Shown here: piece after piece, positions 18,589-27,232 of the stretch | Layout: each line of letters begins with the position of its first letter | Position numbering within the stretch: position 1 is the stretch's first letter | From: an uncultured Leptolyngbyaceae cyanobacterium | GTDB lineage: Bacteria > Cyanobacteriota > Cyanobacteriia > Leptolyngbyales > Leptolyngbyaceae | DNA: 64,000 nt | Assembly (NCBI GenBank): GCA_938023035.1 | Contig: CALIDI010000021.1 | Span: 62,001-126,000, forward strand | Direction: 5' to 3' | Position numbers and translations under genes: made by a program | The notes under the pieces: model-generated | Seen by the model: the letters and a program-made list of their open reading frames with translations, nothing else | Database searches by the model: none | Told to the model about the DNA's origin: nothing

Positions 18589-20241
18589 TCACTGCCAGAC
18601 AAACACCTTGGCCTCATATTCTGGCAAGTCAATCAAAAGGTTATCGTCTCCAGATTCTAGACTATAGTCGCCAGTCCACTCATGCCAGGTACCCTTTTCA
18701 GGGAAGTGGGGCACATTGTAGCCCGCATAGTAGTTGTCAGAAACATTTGCCACAACGACGACCCGCGAACCCTCATCATTCCAGCGAACGTAGGCTAACA
18801 CTTGGGAATCGGGATCTTCATGGAAGAAATCAATATTCTCGGTGTAGAGTGCGTGGTTGTTCTTTCGCAGATGGATTAGCCCTTTGTAATACTCCCACAG
18901 GCCGCGGTTAAGCGCATTGCCAAGCAGCGTCCAATCAATCTTGGCCGACTCTGGGGTTTTATGCTTGTATTCACCAAACTCTTCTCCCATCCAAATCAAA
19001 GGCACTCCAACAGCCGTTATTAACAACACAGCTCCTAGTTTTGCCCGCTTAAAGGCCGCTTCATCTAAAACGCCACGATCGCCCAACTCTGCCATCAAAT
19101 GATTGTGGTCATGGTTGGTGAGATAGTTGACTACATCTGTTGCTCCTAAAAAGCCTTGACGTCTGCAATCCAAGACACTTTTGAGTTCTTCTAAATCAAA
19201 GCGATCGCCACAAATATGGGCCAGCACCGTATGGTAGAAACTATCATGCCAGCAACCATCCATTGGGCCATCGATCCCAACAATGCTGGTGGTTTCAGGA
19301 ATATGTTCAGCCACGTTATAAAAGGGCTTGGAGCCTGCGGTGCGTTTGGTTTCCTGCACTGCCCAACTCATAAAATCATAGTTGCCAATCTGTCGGGCCG
19401 CATCATAGCGAATCCCATCAATGTGGTACTCCTGAATCCAAAATCGAATCACATCGCCAGCAAAACGCCGGGCGGGGTAAACATCGAGCCTTTCATCGTA
19501 GTGCTCATAGTTAAACTCTGGCCCCCAATTGTTATCAGGATCACGGGGAGAATGGTGATACCAGTAATCATGATCAATTTGAGTCAGCGGACTGGCTGCC
19601 TCCGAATGGTTATAGATCCCATCCATCAGGATGCGGATGCCTCTGGCATGACACTCATCAATCAAGCGCTTCAGGCCGTCTGTTGTGCCATAGCTAGACT
19701 CTGTGGCAAAGAAATAGCGAGGGTTATAACCCCAACTATGATCACCGGGATATTCCTTGACCGGCATGAGTTCGATCGCGTTAATGCCCAGCTCACACAA
19801 ATAATCCAACTTCTCAATCACATGCTGGTATTGGCCACGGGCATGGGGGTCATTCTCCCCGCCCGAAAAATCGCCCACATGCATTTCATAAATGACTAAT
19901 TCCCGATCTGCCGGAAGTGGTGTGTCATCATGCTTCCACACATAGGTATCAACAATTTTCTGGCCGTCCTTAATCCGAATTACTCCATTTTGTGTTGGAT
20001 TATCAATATCGGTGGCATAGGGGTCAACAACTTCAATCCATCCATCTGGGTCTAAAAACCAACTCTTGGAGCGTAATCGAAACTTGTATTGATAAACCCC
20101 GTCCTCTAACTCAACCTGAGTAGTAAAATGGCCATCATCCTGCTTTTGCATCGGGATATCTTGCCAATCAGAAAAATCTCCAATTAGGGATACGGCGGTA
20201 TTATAGGGCGCAAACAATTGGAACTCTATATAAGTTTTCAT
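18589..20241 (-). CDS. GH13 alpha-amylase family enzyme with N-terminal CBM48-like domain
   Basis: A 550-residue alpha-glucan-active enzyme. An N-terminal beta-sandwich (about 1-95; pattern FQLFAPYNTAVSLIGDFSDW) resembles CBM48 of branching enzymes and malto-oligosyltrehalose hydrolases. The TIM barrel shows all four GH13 regions: MDGIYNHSE, DGIRYDAARQIG with the nucleophile Asp, FYNVAEHIPE with the acid/base Glu and YLTNHDHNH. A C-terminal all-beta domain ends the protein. It could be an amylase or a short branching-type enzyme acting on glycogen; the length is below that of GlgB. The ATG at 20241 has GAGAAG upstream and is preferred over a TTG 14 codons earlier. Confidence 0.88.
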   Translation of the reverse strand: MKTYIEFQLFAPYNTAVSLIGDFSDWQDIPMQKQDDGHFTTQVELEDGVYQYKFRLRSKSWFLDPDGWIEVVDPYATDIDNPTQNGVIRIKDGQKIVDTYVWKHDDTPLPADRELVIYEMHVGDFSGGENDPHARGQYQHVIEKLDYLCELGINAIELMPVKEYPGDHSWGYNPRYFFATESSYGTTDGLKRLIDECHARGIRILMDGIYNHSEAASPLTQIDHDYWYHHSPRDPDNNWGPEFNYEHYDERLDVYPARRFAGDVIRFWIQEYHIDGIRYDAARQIGNYDFMSWAVQETKRTAGSKPFYNVAEHIPETTSIVGIDGPMDGCWHDSFYHTVLAHICGDRFDLEELKSVLDCRRQGFLGATDVVNYLTNHDHNHLMAELGDRGVLDEAAFKRAKLGAVLLITAVGVPLIWMGEEFGEYKHKTPESAKIDWTLLGNALNRGLWEYYKGLIHLRKNNHALYTENIDFFHEDPDSQVLAYVRWNDEGSRVVVVANVSDNYYAGYNVPHFPEKGTWHEWTGDYSLESGDDNLLIDLPEYEAKVFVWQ

Positions 20242-20805
20242 TGGCTTCTCACTTTGATGGGATCTGTAACTGGCCCAAGCCAATTATTCGAGTTTGCGCT
20301 GGTTAAGTAATCTCTCAAAGGGGAGATGAGTCTTCTCCCAAAGGAAAGACTTATAGGACTTTGTTTAGCAACCCTTCGGACAGTTTTTGTGAAAATGCTG
20401 AAAACCTTTGTCACTCCGTCCGTTTTAGCCCTTATCCGAAGTTAGGAAAGAGCAGAGAGGAGACAGAATAGAGGCTTGTCATGCCCGCAATCCCTCGCTC
20501 TCTTTGGGAGAGGGACTTTGAATCTGGTACCCCTGCTCACAAACTTGGGAAGAAGGGGCATAGCTCTGGCGAGCGTTCAAGAAATTCCAGAAAGGGAGAT
20601 GAGGATGGCTTAGGCTAGTCTAGAAATTTCTGCTTTTCTGTACTAGAAAGACAAAACCTGATTTTTCAGGTTGCGGAAGGCTCTGGTTGGTTTCAGTCCG
20701 TATAGGTAGATTTGACTGCATAGAGTTGCGGTTACCGCCGGACATTGGAAAATGTCCTCTCATTTCAAATGCCTTCTAAGAGATTCTCTGCTTCTAAGAT
20801 AATGG
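20242..20805. other. intergenic region with repeat R2
   Basis: A 564-base spacer between the 3' end of the serine hydrolase gene and the start of the GH13 gene, both on the minus strand. It contains the repeat at 20507-20633 and presumably the GH13 promoter near 20250-20400. I see no gene or RNA. Confidence 0.45.
20507..20633 (+). repeat. dispersed repeat R2, copy 1
   Basis: This 127-base stretch aligns along its whole length with the reverse complement of 34558-34680. Shared blocks include GAGAGGG.CTTTGA, the GCRTTCAAG-like middle, GGGAGATGA, TGGCT.AGG and AGTC.AGAAATTTCTGC. The left part also resembles the T-rich/C-rich half of repeat R1, so R2 may be a composite or a diverged relative. 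Confidence 0.7.
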
Positions 20806-22539
20806 CTAATGGGGAACTACCGCTTCGGCAGCGAGGCCGCTCGCTGCATCTGCTTGTCGTAGGGGGTTGGGTTGGGCTGACAGGGCCGGAGTTGGAGTCG
20901 AGGTCTCTGGGGCACTGACTGGCGGTTGAGTGAAATGCTGATAGGTTACTTGAGAGGCTTGCTGAATTAAGTTATAGGCTCGTTGGTCATTACGAGGCCG
21001 TTTTACAAACACAGAGATAGCATACCGTTTGCCATTGGCCAGATTTACTAGACCAGCATCTCCTAGACTAATCGCGATTGTACCGGTTTTATGGGCAATT
21101 GTGGCATCGGCTCCTAGACCCTGGGGCAGTAGACTATTGTTAACGGTCTTGCGCATAATGCCAAGAAGAAGGTCGCGCGATCGGGTCGAGAGCAGATCGC
21201 CATTCCCCACTTTGGCCAGCAGCAAAGCCATATCCTTTGCGGTAGAGACGTTTGTGCCTTCAATGTCAGGGAGAAAGTTACGAACTACTGTATTTGTCAG
21301 CCCCCAGGCTTTGAAGCGCTCATTCAGTACGGCTGCTCCCCCCAACCGATCAATCAGCATATTGGTCGCAGTATTGTCGCTAATGGTGATCATTTTGGTG
21401 GCCGTCTCTAAGGCCGAAAATTTCGTCCCCACGGGGCGAAATTGCATGTCTCCCGCTTCTTTGGCGACTAGCTCTTGCCGCATTACCAGCATTTCATCCA
21501 GTTGAATTTTGCCGGCATCCACGTCTTCAAAAAAGGCGACTAGGATGGGTATTTTGATCACACTGGCGGCAGCTAGGGCAACGTCTCCATTCAAATCGGC
21601 ATAGGCACGGGTATCCAGATCGAGGACAAAGGTGCCAGCCATTATCCCCCCTGCTCCTGCCGCATCCCCATACCGGGCCGCGACTTCTTTCAGGGCCGTT
21701 TGCAGTTGGGGCAATGGCTGCTTTGGAAAGATTGCAGTGCTTCCTGGTTTCTCTTTGCCACTATTGACAGCGGCGATCTTAACGGCATTTTCTCCTAGAG
21801 ACGCATCTGCAGGAGCACGGCTAGCCGGATCCCAAGCCGAAAGTACTGTGCCTGCCAGCACTCCTACCCCGATGCTAAAAATTACCATGCGAGCTGCATA
21901 GAGAAGTGCTTTAAACCCTGGTCCATGGGGGCGGGGTGGTTTCCGTTTTCTCGGGGCTGGAGTTGGCGCATTTTGCGATCGCTGACGCAGCAATTGCTCT
22001 GGGTCTTTGGAACGGCGACGACGCAGGGATTGTTCTGACAATGGCTTACCTGGGCGATCGCGCGATCGTTCAGATTTAGCCGCCCTCTGCCCGTAGTGAC
22101 CTTGCGGAATTCTAACTGCGGGAAGGTCTAAAGCCTTTTCTGGTTCCCTCACATAGAGGGATTTCTGGGGCAAAAAATTGGAATTGGGGTAAGCGGTTGC
22201 AACCTCAGTCTCGATGTGAATGAAAGAGGAAGATGATTGACTGGGGGGGAGCGTTACTATCGTTGGTTTAACTTGGTGAAAGCGGGCCTTAGAGGAGGAA
22301 GAAGTCGCGGGTGCCGGTAATTTTTGCAGCGCCCGTTCCCTAGCTAACCAGTCGCGGGTGGATAGCTCTGCCGCAGGCTTACGTCGGTATTGTGCTAACT
22401 CATCTGGAGGTAAAGGGCGAGTCGTGTAACCATTTGCCTGAGAAATGCTGCGAGCGCGATCGCCAGTTTTTTGTGGCTCATAAGAAGCGCGGTAACCACG
22501 ATTACGCTGTTTGGGTGGCAGATCGCGAGCATTTGGCAT
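20806..22539 (-). CDS. membrane-anchored serine hydrolase, class A beta-lactamase/PBP fold
   Basis: A 577-residue protein. Residues 1 to about 205 are a basic, Ser/Pro/Arg-rich cytoplasmic region. A single transmembrane helix follows (about 214-236). The extracytoplasmic domain has the three active-site motifs of the beta-lactamase/PBP clan: SVIK with Ser326 and Lys329, SDN at 387-389 and KTG at 484-486. The omega-loop region lacks the usual ExxLN pattern of true class A beta-lactamases, so a peptidoglycan-related or other serine hydrolase role is more likely than resistance. Start ATG 22539 has GGAGAGGAG upstream; an earlier in-frame ATG at 22581 is rejected. The C-terminal 40 residues are Pro/Thr/Ala-rich. 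Confidence 0.85.
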   Translation of the reverse strand: MPNARDLPPKQRNRGYRASYEPQKTGDRARSISQANGYTTRPLPPDELAQYRRKPAAELSTRDWLARERALQKLPAPATSSSSKARFHQVKPTIVTLPPSQSSSSFIHIETEVATAYPNSNFLPQKSLYVREPEKALDLPAVRIPQGHYGQRAAKSERSRDRPGKPLSEQSLRRRRSKDPEQLLRQRSQNAPTPAPRKRKPPRPHGPGFKALLYAARMVIFSIGVGVLAGTVLSAWDPASRAPADASLGENAVKIAAVNSGKEKPGSTAIFPKQPLPQLQTALKEVAARYGDAAGAGGIMAGTFVLDLDTRAYADLNGDVALAAASVIKIPILVAFFEDVDAGKIQLDEMLVMRQELVAKEAGDMQFRPVGTKFSALETATKMITISDNTATNMLIDRLGGAAVLNERFKAWGLTNTVVRNFLPDIEGTNVSTAKDMALLLAKVGNGDLLSTRSRDLLLGIMRKTVNNSLLPQGLGADATIAHKTGTIAISLGDAGLVNLANGKRYAISVFVKRPRNDQRAYNLIQQASQVTYQHFTQPPVSAPETSTPTPALSAQPNPLRQADAASGLAAEAVVPH

Positions 22540-23039
22540 AGATACACTCCTCTCCAGGGGGATCTCCAAGTCAGGACACATTGTAGACCATCTCTTGAAA
22601 ATCGTTAAAAAGCGGTAATTTTCTTGATGATCTGGTACGATTCAATACCTCTTTATCAATGTTCCAACGTATAGGGCTACTACCTCAGAGGGGTTTAATC
22701 CCTCAAAGAGGCTGTTAACCAGATTTGCTATGGCTATAGCCACCGGATTGAGGAAGAGTGATCCCCAATAGACTCAGCAAATACGAAAGAGAAGAGAGAA
22801 AAGAGAGAGGTGCCTACATCTCCTGAATCCCCAATGGACGTAAAGCAATCTGCCGATAGCTGTATCCAAACCTTCGGTAGGGCTACGCAACAATTTCTAC
22901 CCCTCCAGATCCTACCCTTCCATATGGAAGCAGCGACCTCTGCGGCGGGGTCGCAAGTCAGGCATTGCAAGTTCTAAAATAAAATGCGCCCAAAAGCCGG
23001 GGTCACCATTTTGGGCGATCGCAAGGGGCCTGCAATCGC
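22540..23039. other. intergenic region with a repeat R3 copy
   Basis: A 500-base spacer between two minus-strand genes. It contains the R3-like repeat at 22727-22845 and a TTTATCAATG/CCTCAAAGAGG stretch to its left. I see no gene. Confidence 0.45.
22727..22845 (+). repeat. dispersed repeat R3, copy 1
   Basis: Begins GCTATGGCTATAGCCACC, followed by GGATTGAGG, a purine-rich middle and CCTGAATCCCC. Similar diverged sequences are at 27012-27122, 43797-43885 and 45530-45620. CCCCAATAGACTCA is shared exactly with the 43.8-kb copy. Confidence 0.6.
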
Positions 23040-23852
23040 TCAGCTTAAACGGGTTGAATCGCTACCAATCGCCCATTCCACCTGGCTAAGAATGCCCCGC
23101 AACATCGCTAATTCGTCAACCGACAGTTGGCTACGTCCAAACAGACGGCGAAATTTTTGCATGCGACTATTGGCGGTATGGGGGTAGAGGTAGCCAATGG
23201 TTCGTAAAACCGATTCAAGCTGCTGGTAAAACCCCTCCAATTGCTCCAGCGCTGCTGGGTCTGCGGTTTCCCTAGGAAGGGCAATCGCTGTTTCTGAGGG
23301 GATTGCTGCATTCAAATGGGCATCGGTGGGTTGCGCGATTGTTGAGGTGGCGATCGCCCACTGGTAGAGTTCATAGCTACAAACTGCAACGGCCTGGGCC
23401 AGGTTCAGCGAAGGATAAACCGGATTAGTGGGAATCTGGATAAAGCGTTGGGCATAATTCAATTCGTCGTTACTTAAGCCCCGATCCTCTGGCCCAAATA
23501 GCAACGCCCCCTGAATGGGGGTGGCTTCGGCACCCAGTAGCCAGGGTAGGGCCTGATGCGGAGTTTCTAGTTTAGTATGGAGGGTGCGGGGGCGGGCAGT
23601 GGTGGCGATCGCCCGCTGACAGCCTTGCAATGCTTCGGGCAGCGCATCAACCACAGTGGCGGCTTCCAGCACATCCCCAGCATGAACAGCCATTTGTCGA
23701 GCATCCTCACCCAAGTGATTGCAACCAGGCTGAACAAGAACCAGATGCCGCAGGCCAAAGTTTTTCATCACACGGGCAACCATCCCCACATTGCGGGCAC
23801 CGGCTGGTTCGACCAATACAATCCGAACGCGTTCAAGCACAGCAGTTGTCAT
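23040..23852 (-). CDS. trmJ: TrmJ-type tRNA 2'-O-methyltransferase
   Basis: A 270-residue SPOUT methyltransferase of the TrmH family group 1. Motif 1 is LVEPAGARNVGMVARVMKNFG, motif 2 LLFGPEDRGLSN and motif 3 IPTNPVYPSLNLAQAVAV, together forming the trefoil-knot SAM site. TrmJ methylates the ribose of residue 32 in tRNA anticodon loops. The extra C-terminal helices (about 180-270) match TrmJ rather than the shorter TrmL. The protein acts in the cytoplasm as a dimer. The ATG at 23852 starts directly at the conserved region. A DUF2256 gene lies divergently 93 bases away. Confidence 0.9.
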   Translation of the reverse strand: MTTAVLERVRIVLVEPAGARNVGMVARVMKNFGLRHLVLVQPGCNHLGEDARQMAVHAGDVLEAATVVDALPEALQGCQRAIATTARPRTLHTKLETPHQALPWLLGAEATPIQGALLFGPEDRGLSNDELNYAQRFIQIPTNPVYPSLNLAQAVAVCSYELYQWAIATSTIAQPTDAHLNAAIPSETAIALPRETADPAALEQLEGFYQQLESVLRTIGYLYPHTANSRMQKFRRLFGRSQLSVDELAMLRGILSQVEWAIGSDSTRLS

Positions 23853-23945
23853 CCAGCAATGATTCAGTGATAGCCTGATATCTAGAACATACGAAAGCCA
23901 GCAGGTTATTGCTACCCCTTATCACCCTACACCGGCCTTGCTGTT

Positions 23946-24116
23946 ATGGGACGCTCTAAATCGAATTTGCCTACAAAAATCTGTCCAGTTTGTCAGCGTC
24001 CCTTTGAGTGGCGGAAAAAATGGGCTGACTGTTGGGACGAGGTGAAATATTGCTCAGAACGTTGTCGCCGCCGGCGCTCTAATGCCAGTGAAAGTTCCAC
24101 CGATTCGTCGCATTAG
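23946..24116 (+). CDS. DUF2256 zinc-ribbon small protein
   Basis: A 56-residue protein with the layout of the DUF2256 family: a Lys-rich start, KICPVCQRPFEWRKKW, then YCSERCRRRR. Four cysteines in CxxC ... CxxxC form a probable zinc site. Trp-rich spacing between the two Cys pairs (WADCWDEVKYC) is typical. Function is unknown; family genes in cyanobacteria are often next to photolyase-like or RNA-modifying genes, and here it diverges from trmJ. The ATG at 23946 is the only start that keeps the family N-terminus. Confidence 0.85.
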   Translation: MGRSKSNLPTKICPVCQRPFEWRKKWADCWDEVKYCSERCRRRRSNASESSTDSSH

Positions 24117-24540
24117 CGTATCGCTTTCCCGAAAATTTTTCGATGTTGCCTAACCAAGGGATGAGGGCGAACGGGGTGATTCATTTGGTGATTCATCTTC
24201 AGATGCAACAACGTTAATTTTTCCTGGAAATAGCCGCAGCCTTTTAGGTTGCGATTGGTGCTGCCGAAACGACCCACAAAATTAAGGCTAGCCGAGAGAG
24301 CATACCATCTTTGCAGGCCCTCATTTCCTAGGCCCTGCTCTCAACCTCAGGGCAGGGGAGCCGAGCCATCTCAAAGTCCTTCTCCTAATTTGGGATCGGG
24401 ATTAGAGCAATCCGGGCATACCGGAAAAGGGTGAGGGCAAAAGTGACATGCACCTGCTGACTGACTCCTCTAGTGAGGGGCAGTTCTGATTGATAGCGGC
24501 CTGGTATAATCTGCCCGTTGTGTTGTTTCTGCAAAATCTC
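24117..24540. other. intergenic region with repeat R1
   Basis: A 424-base spacer dominated by R1 copy 2 (24304-24453). The remainder holds no evident gene; the promoter for the secreted small protein must lie in or just after the repeat. Confidence 0.45.
24304..24453 (+). repeat. dispersed repeat R1, copy 2
   Basis: Plus-oriented copy: CAGGCCCTCAT...CTCTCAACC...GCCGAGCCATCTCAAAG...GATTAGAGCAATCCGGGCAT...GAAAAGGGTGAGGGCAAAAG...TGACATGCACC. The 3' half is nearly identical to the copy at 33993-34139; the palindromic core is more decayed. Confidence 0.85.
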
Positions 24541-24891
24541 ATGTTGCAATCTCTACACTGGATGGCTGCTGTTGCCAGTATGGGCTATCTCTTCATAGGG
24601 TTGCCAATAGCGCAGGCAGAGCCTCCCGGTGTTGCTTACACTCGAGGCGAGTGGGAAGTACCCACAGCAGTTTGTCTGGAAAAGTTTACAGGGGCGCTAG
24701 GGCAACTCCGTTTTGAGCAAATCGAAAAACTTGATGACACGAGTGTGCAAGGATTCAGAGGTGACTACATTACAATGGTTGTCTGCGACTCTGCTGCTAC
24801 GGGTGCTGTCAATTATGCCATTATTGTAGCCGGGCCGGAGGCGGAGCAGGCCGGAAAAATTGCAGAAGAAGTCGCCCAAGCATTGGAGTAA
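24541..24891 (+). CDS. small secreted hypothetical protein
   Basis: A 116-residue protein starting MLQSLHW with a hydrophobic segment to about residue 25 and a plausible signal-peptidase site after AQA. The mature part is about 90 residues with two cysteines that could form a disulphide. I recognise no family. An in-frame upstream TTG (24490) would add 17 residues but spoil the signal peptide. The stop is only 5 bases before the start of the isoaspartyl peptidase gene, so the two are probably co-transcribed and possibly translationally linked. Confidence 0.6.
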   Translation: MLQSLHWMAAVASMGYLFIGLPIAQAEPPGVAYTRGEWEVPTAVCLEKFTGALGQLRFEQIEKLDDTSVQGFRGDYITMVVCDSAATGAVNYAIIVAGPEAEQAGKIAEEVAQALE

Positions 24892-24896
24892 CGAGT

Positions 24897-25838
24897 GTGC
24901 AGCCAAAACTAATTATCCATGGTGGGGCCGGAAGTTCCCTGAAGGGCAAAGGTGGAGTTGAAGCCGTGCGGCGATCGCTCCATGAAATTGTCGCACAAAT
25001 CTATACTCAGCTTGCAGCAGGTCTCTCTGCCACTGAGGCCGTGGTTCGGGGGTGCCAACTGTTAGAAGATGAACCCCGGTTTAACGCGGGGACGGGGTCA
25101 GTGTTGCAATCCGATGGCCAGATTCGGATGAGTGCGGCGTTAATGGATGGGAACCTGCAACGGTTTAGCGGTGTGATCAACGTTGCCCGCATTAAAAACC
25201 CCATCATGCTGGCTCAGTATCTGCAAACCTCTGAAGATCGGGTGTTATCCGATTATGGCGCGATGGAATTAGTGCGAGAACTCGGTTTGCCCAGCTACGA
25301 CCCGCTGACAGAAATTCGCCTCCAGGAATGGCTGCAAGAGCGAGAAGGTAACTTCTCCAGAGAAATGGCTGGGGTGATTGCAGAAGCGGAACTGATCGAT
25401 ACCGCCCGGAGGGGGACGATTGGAGTTGTTGCTCTGGATATGCAAGGTCGCATTGCCGCAGGAACCTCCACCGGCGGCAAAGGCTTTGAACGGATTGGGC
25501 GTGTCAGTGACTCTGCCATGCCAGCAGGAAACTACGCTACGGCCCAGGCAGGAGTCAGTTGCACCGGGATTGGTGAAGATATTATCAATGAGTGCCTGGC
25601 TGCTCGCATTGTTATTCGGGTTGCCGATGGCATGCCATTGGCCGCAGCCTTTGAGAAATCGATGCAAGAAGCTCAGCAAAATCAGCGGGATCTCGGCGCA
25701 ATTGGCCTGGATGCGACAGGGGCGATCGCCTGGGGCAAAACTAGTGAAGTGCTCCTAGCGGCCTACCATACCGGTGAAGCGATCGGGGACACTTTGGAAT
25801 GGCAGAATGGTGCCTTGACAGGTAGCCTTTTAGGCTAG
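24897..25838 (+). CDS. isoaspartyl peptidase / L-asparaginase (Ntn hydrolase)
   Basis: A 313-residue plant-type asparaginase, family T2. The precursor cleaves itself before Thr174 in RRGTIGVVALD, giving alpha and beta subunits; Thr174 then is the nucleophile. Other signatures are IHGGAGS at the start, FNAGTGSVL near 62-70, AGTSTGG and the GIGEDII segment in the beta subunit. These enzymes hydrolyse isoaspartyl dipeptides and asparagine, in cyanobacteria also linked to recycling beta-aspartyl-arginine from cyanophycin. The GTG start at 24897 gives the family N-terminus. No cyanophycin genes lie nearby. Confidence 0.92.
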   Translation: MQPKLIIHGGAGSSLKGKGGVEAVRRSLHEIVAQIYTQLAAGLSATEAVVRGCQLLEDEPRFNAGTGSVLQSDGQIRMSAALMDGNLQRFSGVINVARIKNPIMLAQYLQTSEDRVLSDYGAMELVRELGLPSYDPLTEIRLQEWLQEREGNFSREMAGVIAEAELIDTARRGTIGVVALDMQGRIAAGTSTGGKGFERIGRVSDSAMPAGNYATAQAGVSCTGIGEDIINECLAARIVIRVADGMPLAAAFEKSMQEAQQNQRDLGAIGLDATGAIAWGKTSEVLLAAYHTGEAIGDTLEWQNGALTGSLLG

Positions 25839-26328
25839 GGCGGCTACGCAGAATTCAAACTATCCGAGAACAGGCAAGCTCCCAAAAAGTTCAACAATCA
25901 AAACATTCAATCGAGTTGAAAAGTACCCGGTGGTTAAACCCGCAACGAGATAGACGGGGCCTGCGCAAACGTCAGCCCCTCAGAGATTGGGTTAACCGCT
26001 CTATTGTCGGGTTTCCCTCACCATCGCGACAGAATGGCTGAGCTGATTGACTGACAAAACCTGGGCACCGGGCGGTTGAAACCGCTGCGACATCAACAAA
26101 GTCAGGCGCTGCCTCTCTACCCTTACCGAAAACCCGCGCAGGCAGGTTTTGCATCTGTAGGCGCGGCTTCCAGCCGCCAGCGAAAAAGTTTTGTCAATCA
26201 ACGAGGTGGCTGAGATAGCCAAAGGAAGATAGCCAATAAAACTAGACAAATAAAAAGGGTCTAGCTTGGTAGCTAAACCCCTTCTCGCTAAGCGTTAGCG
26301 TTCACAACACCGAATACGAACCCTAGCG
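25839..26328. other. intergenic region with three GC-rich hairpins
   Basis: A 490-base spacer between convergent genes. Its right half holds a hairpin cluster (see 26072-26177). The left half shows no gene or clear signal. Confidence 0.45.
26072..26177. repeat. cluster of three small palindromes
   Basis: Three hairpins occur in about 105 bases. GCGGTT/AACCGC at 26072-26077 and 26080-26085; AAAACCCGC/GCAGGTTTT at 26129-26137 and 26142-26150 with one mismatch; GCGGCT/AGCCGC at 26163-26168 and 26172-26177. A similar AAAACCTGCCTT/AAGGCGGGTTTT pair lies at 42283-42343. This layout resembles the palindromic intergenic repeats common in filamentous cyanobacteria. Confidence 0.65.
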
Positions 26329-26817
26329 CTAGCTGAGTGCAACATGGCTCCGGTCATAGGTTGCCCAAAAACTGGGATTCACCTTGCCTTGAATGTGATT
26401 CCAGTAAGCGCTCAGGTCTGTATTAATGCCTGCTTCTTGAGCAGTGCGATTAAGCATCACTTGCTGACGCTGCTTGGTAATCCGGTGGTGATTTTGTAAC
26501 AGTTCCCGTGCCCGTTCTTCAACCGAAATTGTTGCCACGGGTGACACAGCGTTCGCTGCTTTGGTTTCGACTGGAGCCTCAACCTCCGGAGTGGCTGCGT
26601 AGGCAACCCCCCGATACTTCAACACGGCCCCCGCAGGGATGGATGAATGATTAACAGCCGGTTGGGCTTCGTAGGTTGCACCGCGGTAGCGGAGAATCGC
26701 GTTCAAAGATTGGGTTTTGGCTTTGGCATCTTGACGAACCTGGGCTGCATGGAATTTGGAATCCGTTACTTGAGCCGGTGCCATTTCATAGCTGATGCCA
26801 CGGTAGGTAAGTTTCAT
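26329..26817 (-). CDS. DUF4278 protein with three YRG repeats
   Basis: A 162-residue protein of the cyanobacterial DUF4278 family, function unknown. It has three copies of a short unit: LTYRGISYEMAP at residues 2-13, LRYRGATYEAQP around 42-53 and LKYRGVAYAATP around 66-77. The C-terminal half (about 95-162) is helical and charged. No membrane segment or signal peptide is seen, so it is probably cytoplasmic. AGGAGG lies just upstream of the ATG. It appears monocistronic. Confidence 0.85.
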   Translation of the reverse strand: MKLTYRGISYEMAPAQVTDSKFHAAQVRQDAKAKTQSLNAILRYRGATYEAQPAVNHSSIPAGAVLKYRGVAYAATPEVEAPVETKAANAVSPVATISVEERARELLQNHHRITKQRQQVMLNRTAQEAGINTDLSAYWNHIQGKVNPSFWATYDRSHVALS

Positions 26818-27232
26818 AGGTCGCCTCCTAGTTGAATGTTGAGTTTCAGTTATGAGGCGCGTTCCTTCGAGAATGAATCTCTACTTCCGTCTTCCTAACA
26901 TCAACCCTATGAAACTAGGCCGAGAAGGAAGATGAACGATTTATTTCTCATTTCTGTATCTATTATTACAGAAATAATTGGAAAATGTCTAGCCGTTTGA
27001 AAAATTTACAGAGCGATTGCCATAGCCACCAGATTGAGGACGGAGTGCCGGGGCACCCCTAGCGAGGGATAATGCGCTCACACCTTCTGAATCCCTCATG
27101 GACTCAGAAAAAAGAACAGAGGAAAGAGGGGGTAACCTCGAATCGGTGGGTGGTAAAGTCGTGCTCTTATGAGAAGATGGCAGACTAAAAGCTTCACTAC
27201 ACAGTTCCCACTGGATGATGGGGAAGAAGGCC
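26818..27232. other. divergent intergenic region with a repeat R3 copy
   Basis: A 415-base spacer between the DUF4278 gene and the alpha/beta hydrolase gene, divergently oriented. It holds both promoters and the repeat at 27012-27122. No small gene was seen. Confidence 0.45.
27012..27122 (+). repeat. dispersed repeat R3, copy 2
   Basis: Starts GATTGCCATAGCCACCAGATTGAGG, then GGAGTGC and an inner inverted repeat (CGGGGCACCCC), CTTCTGAATCCC and ATGGACTCA. It matches the 22.7-kb copy best over the first 25 bases and around TGAATCCC. Confidence 0.55.

Noticed and set aside
19216-19899. 227-codon plus-strand open frame inside the GH13 gene
   Set aside because: It is antisense to conserved catalytic regions of GH13 and has no recognisable family; it is a shadow of the real gene.
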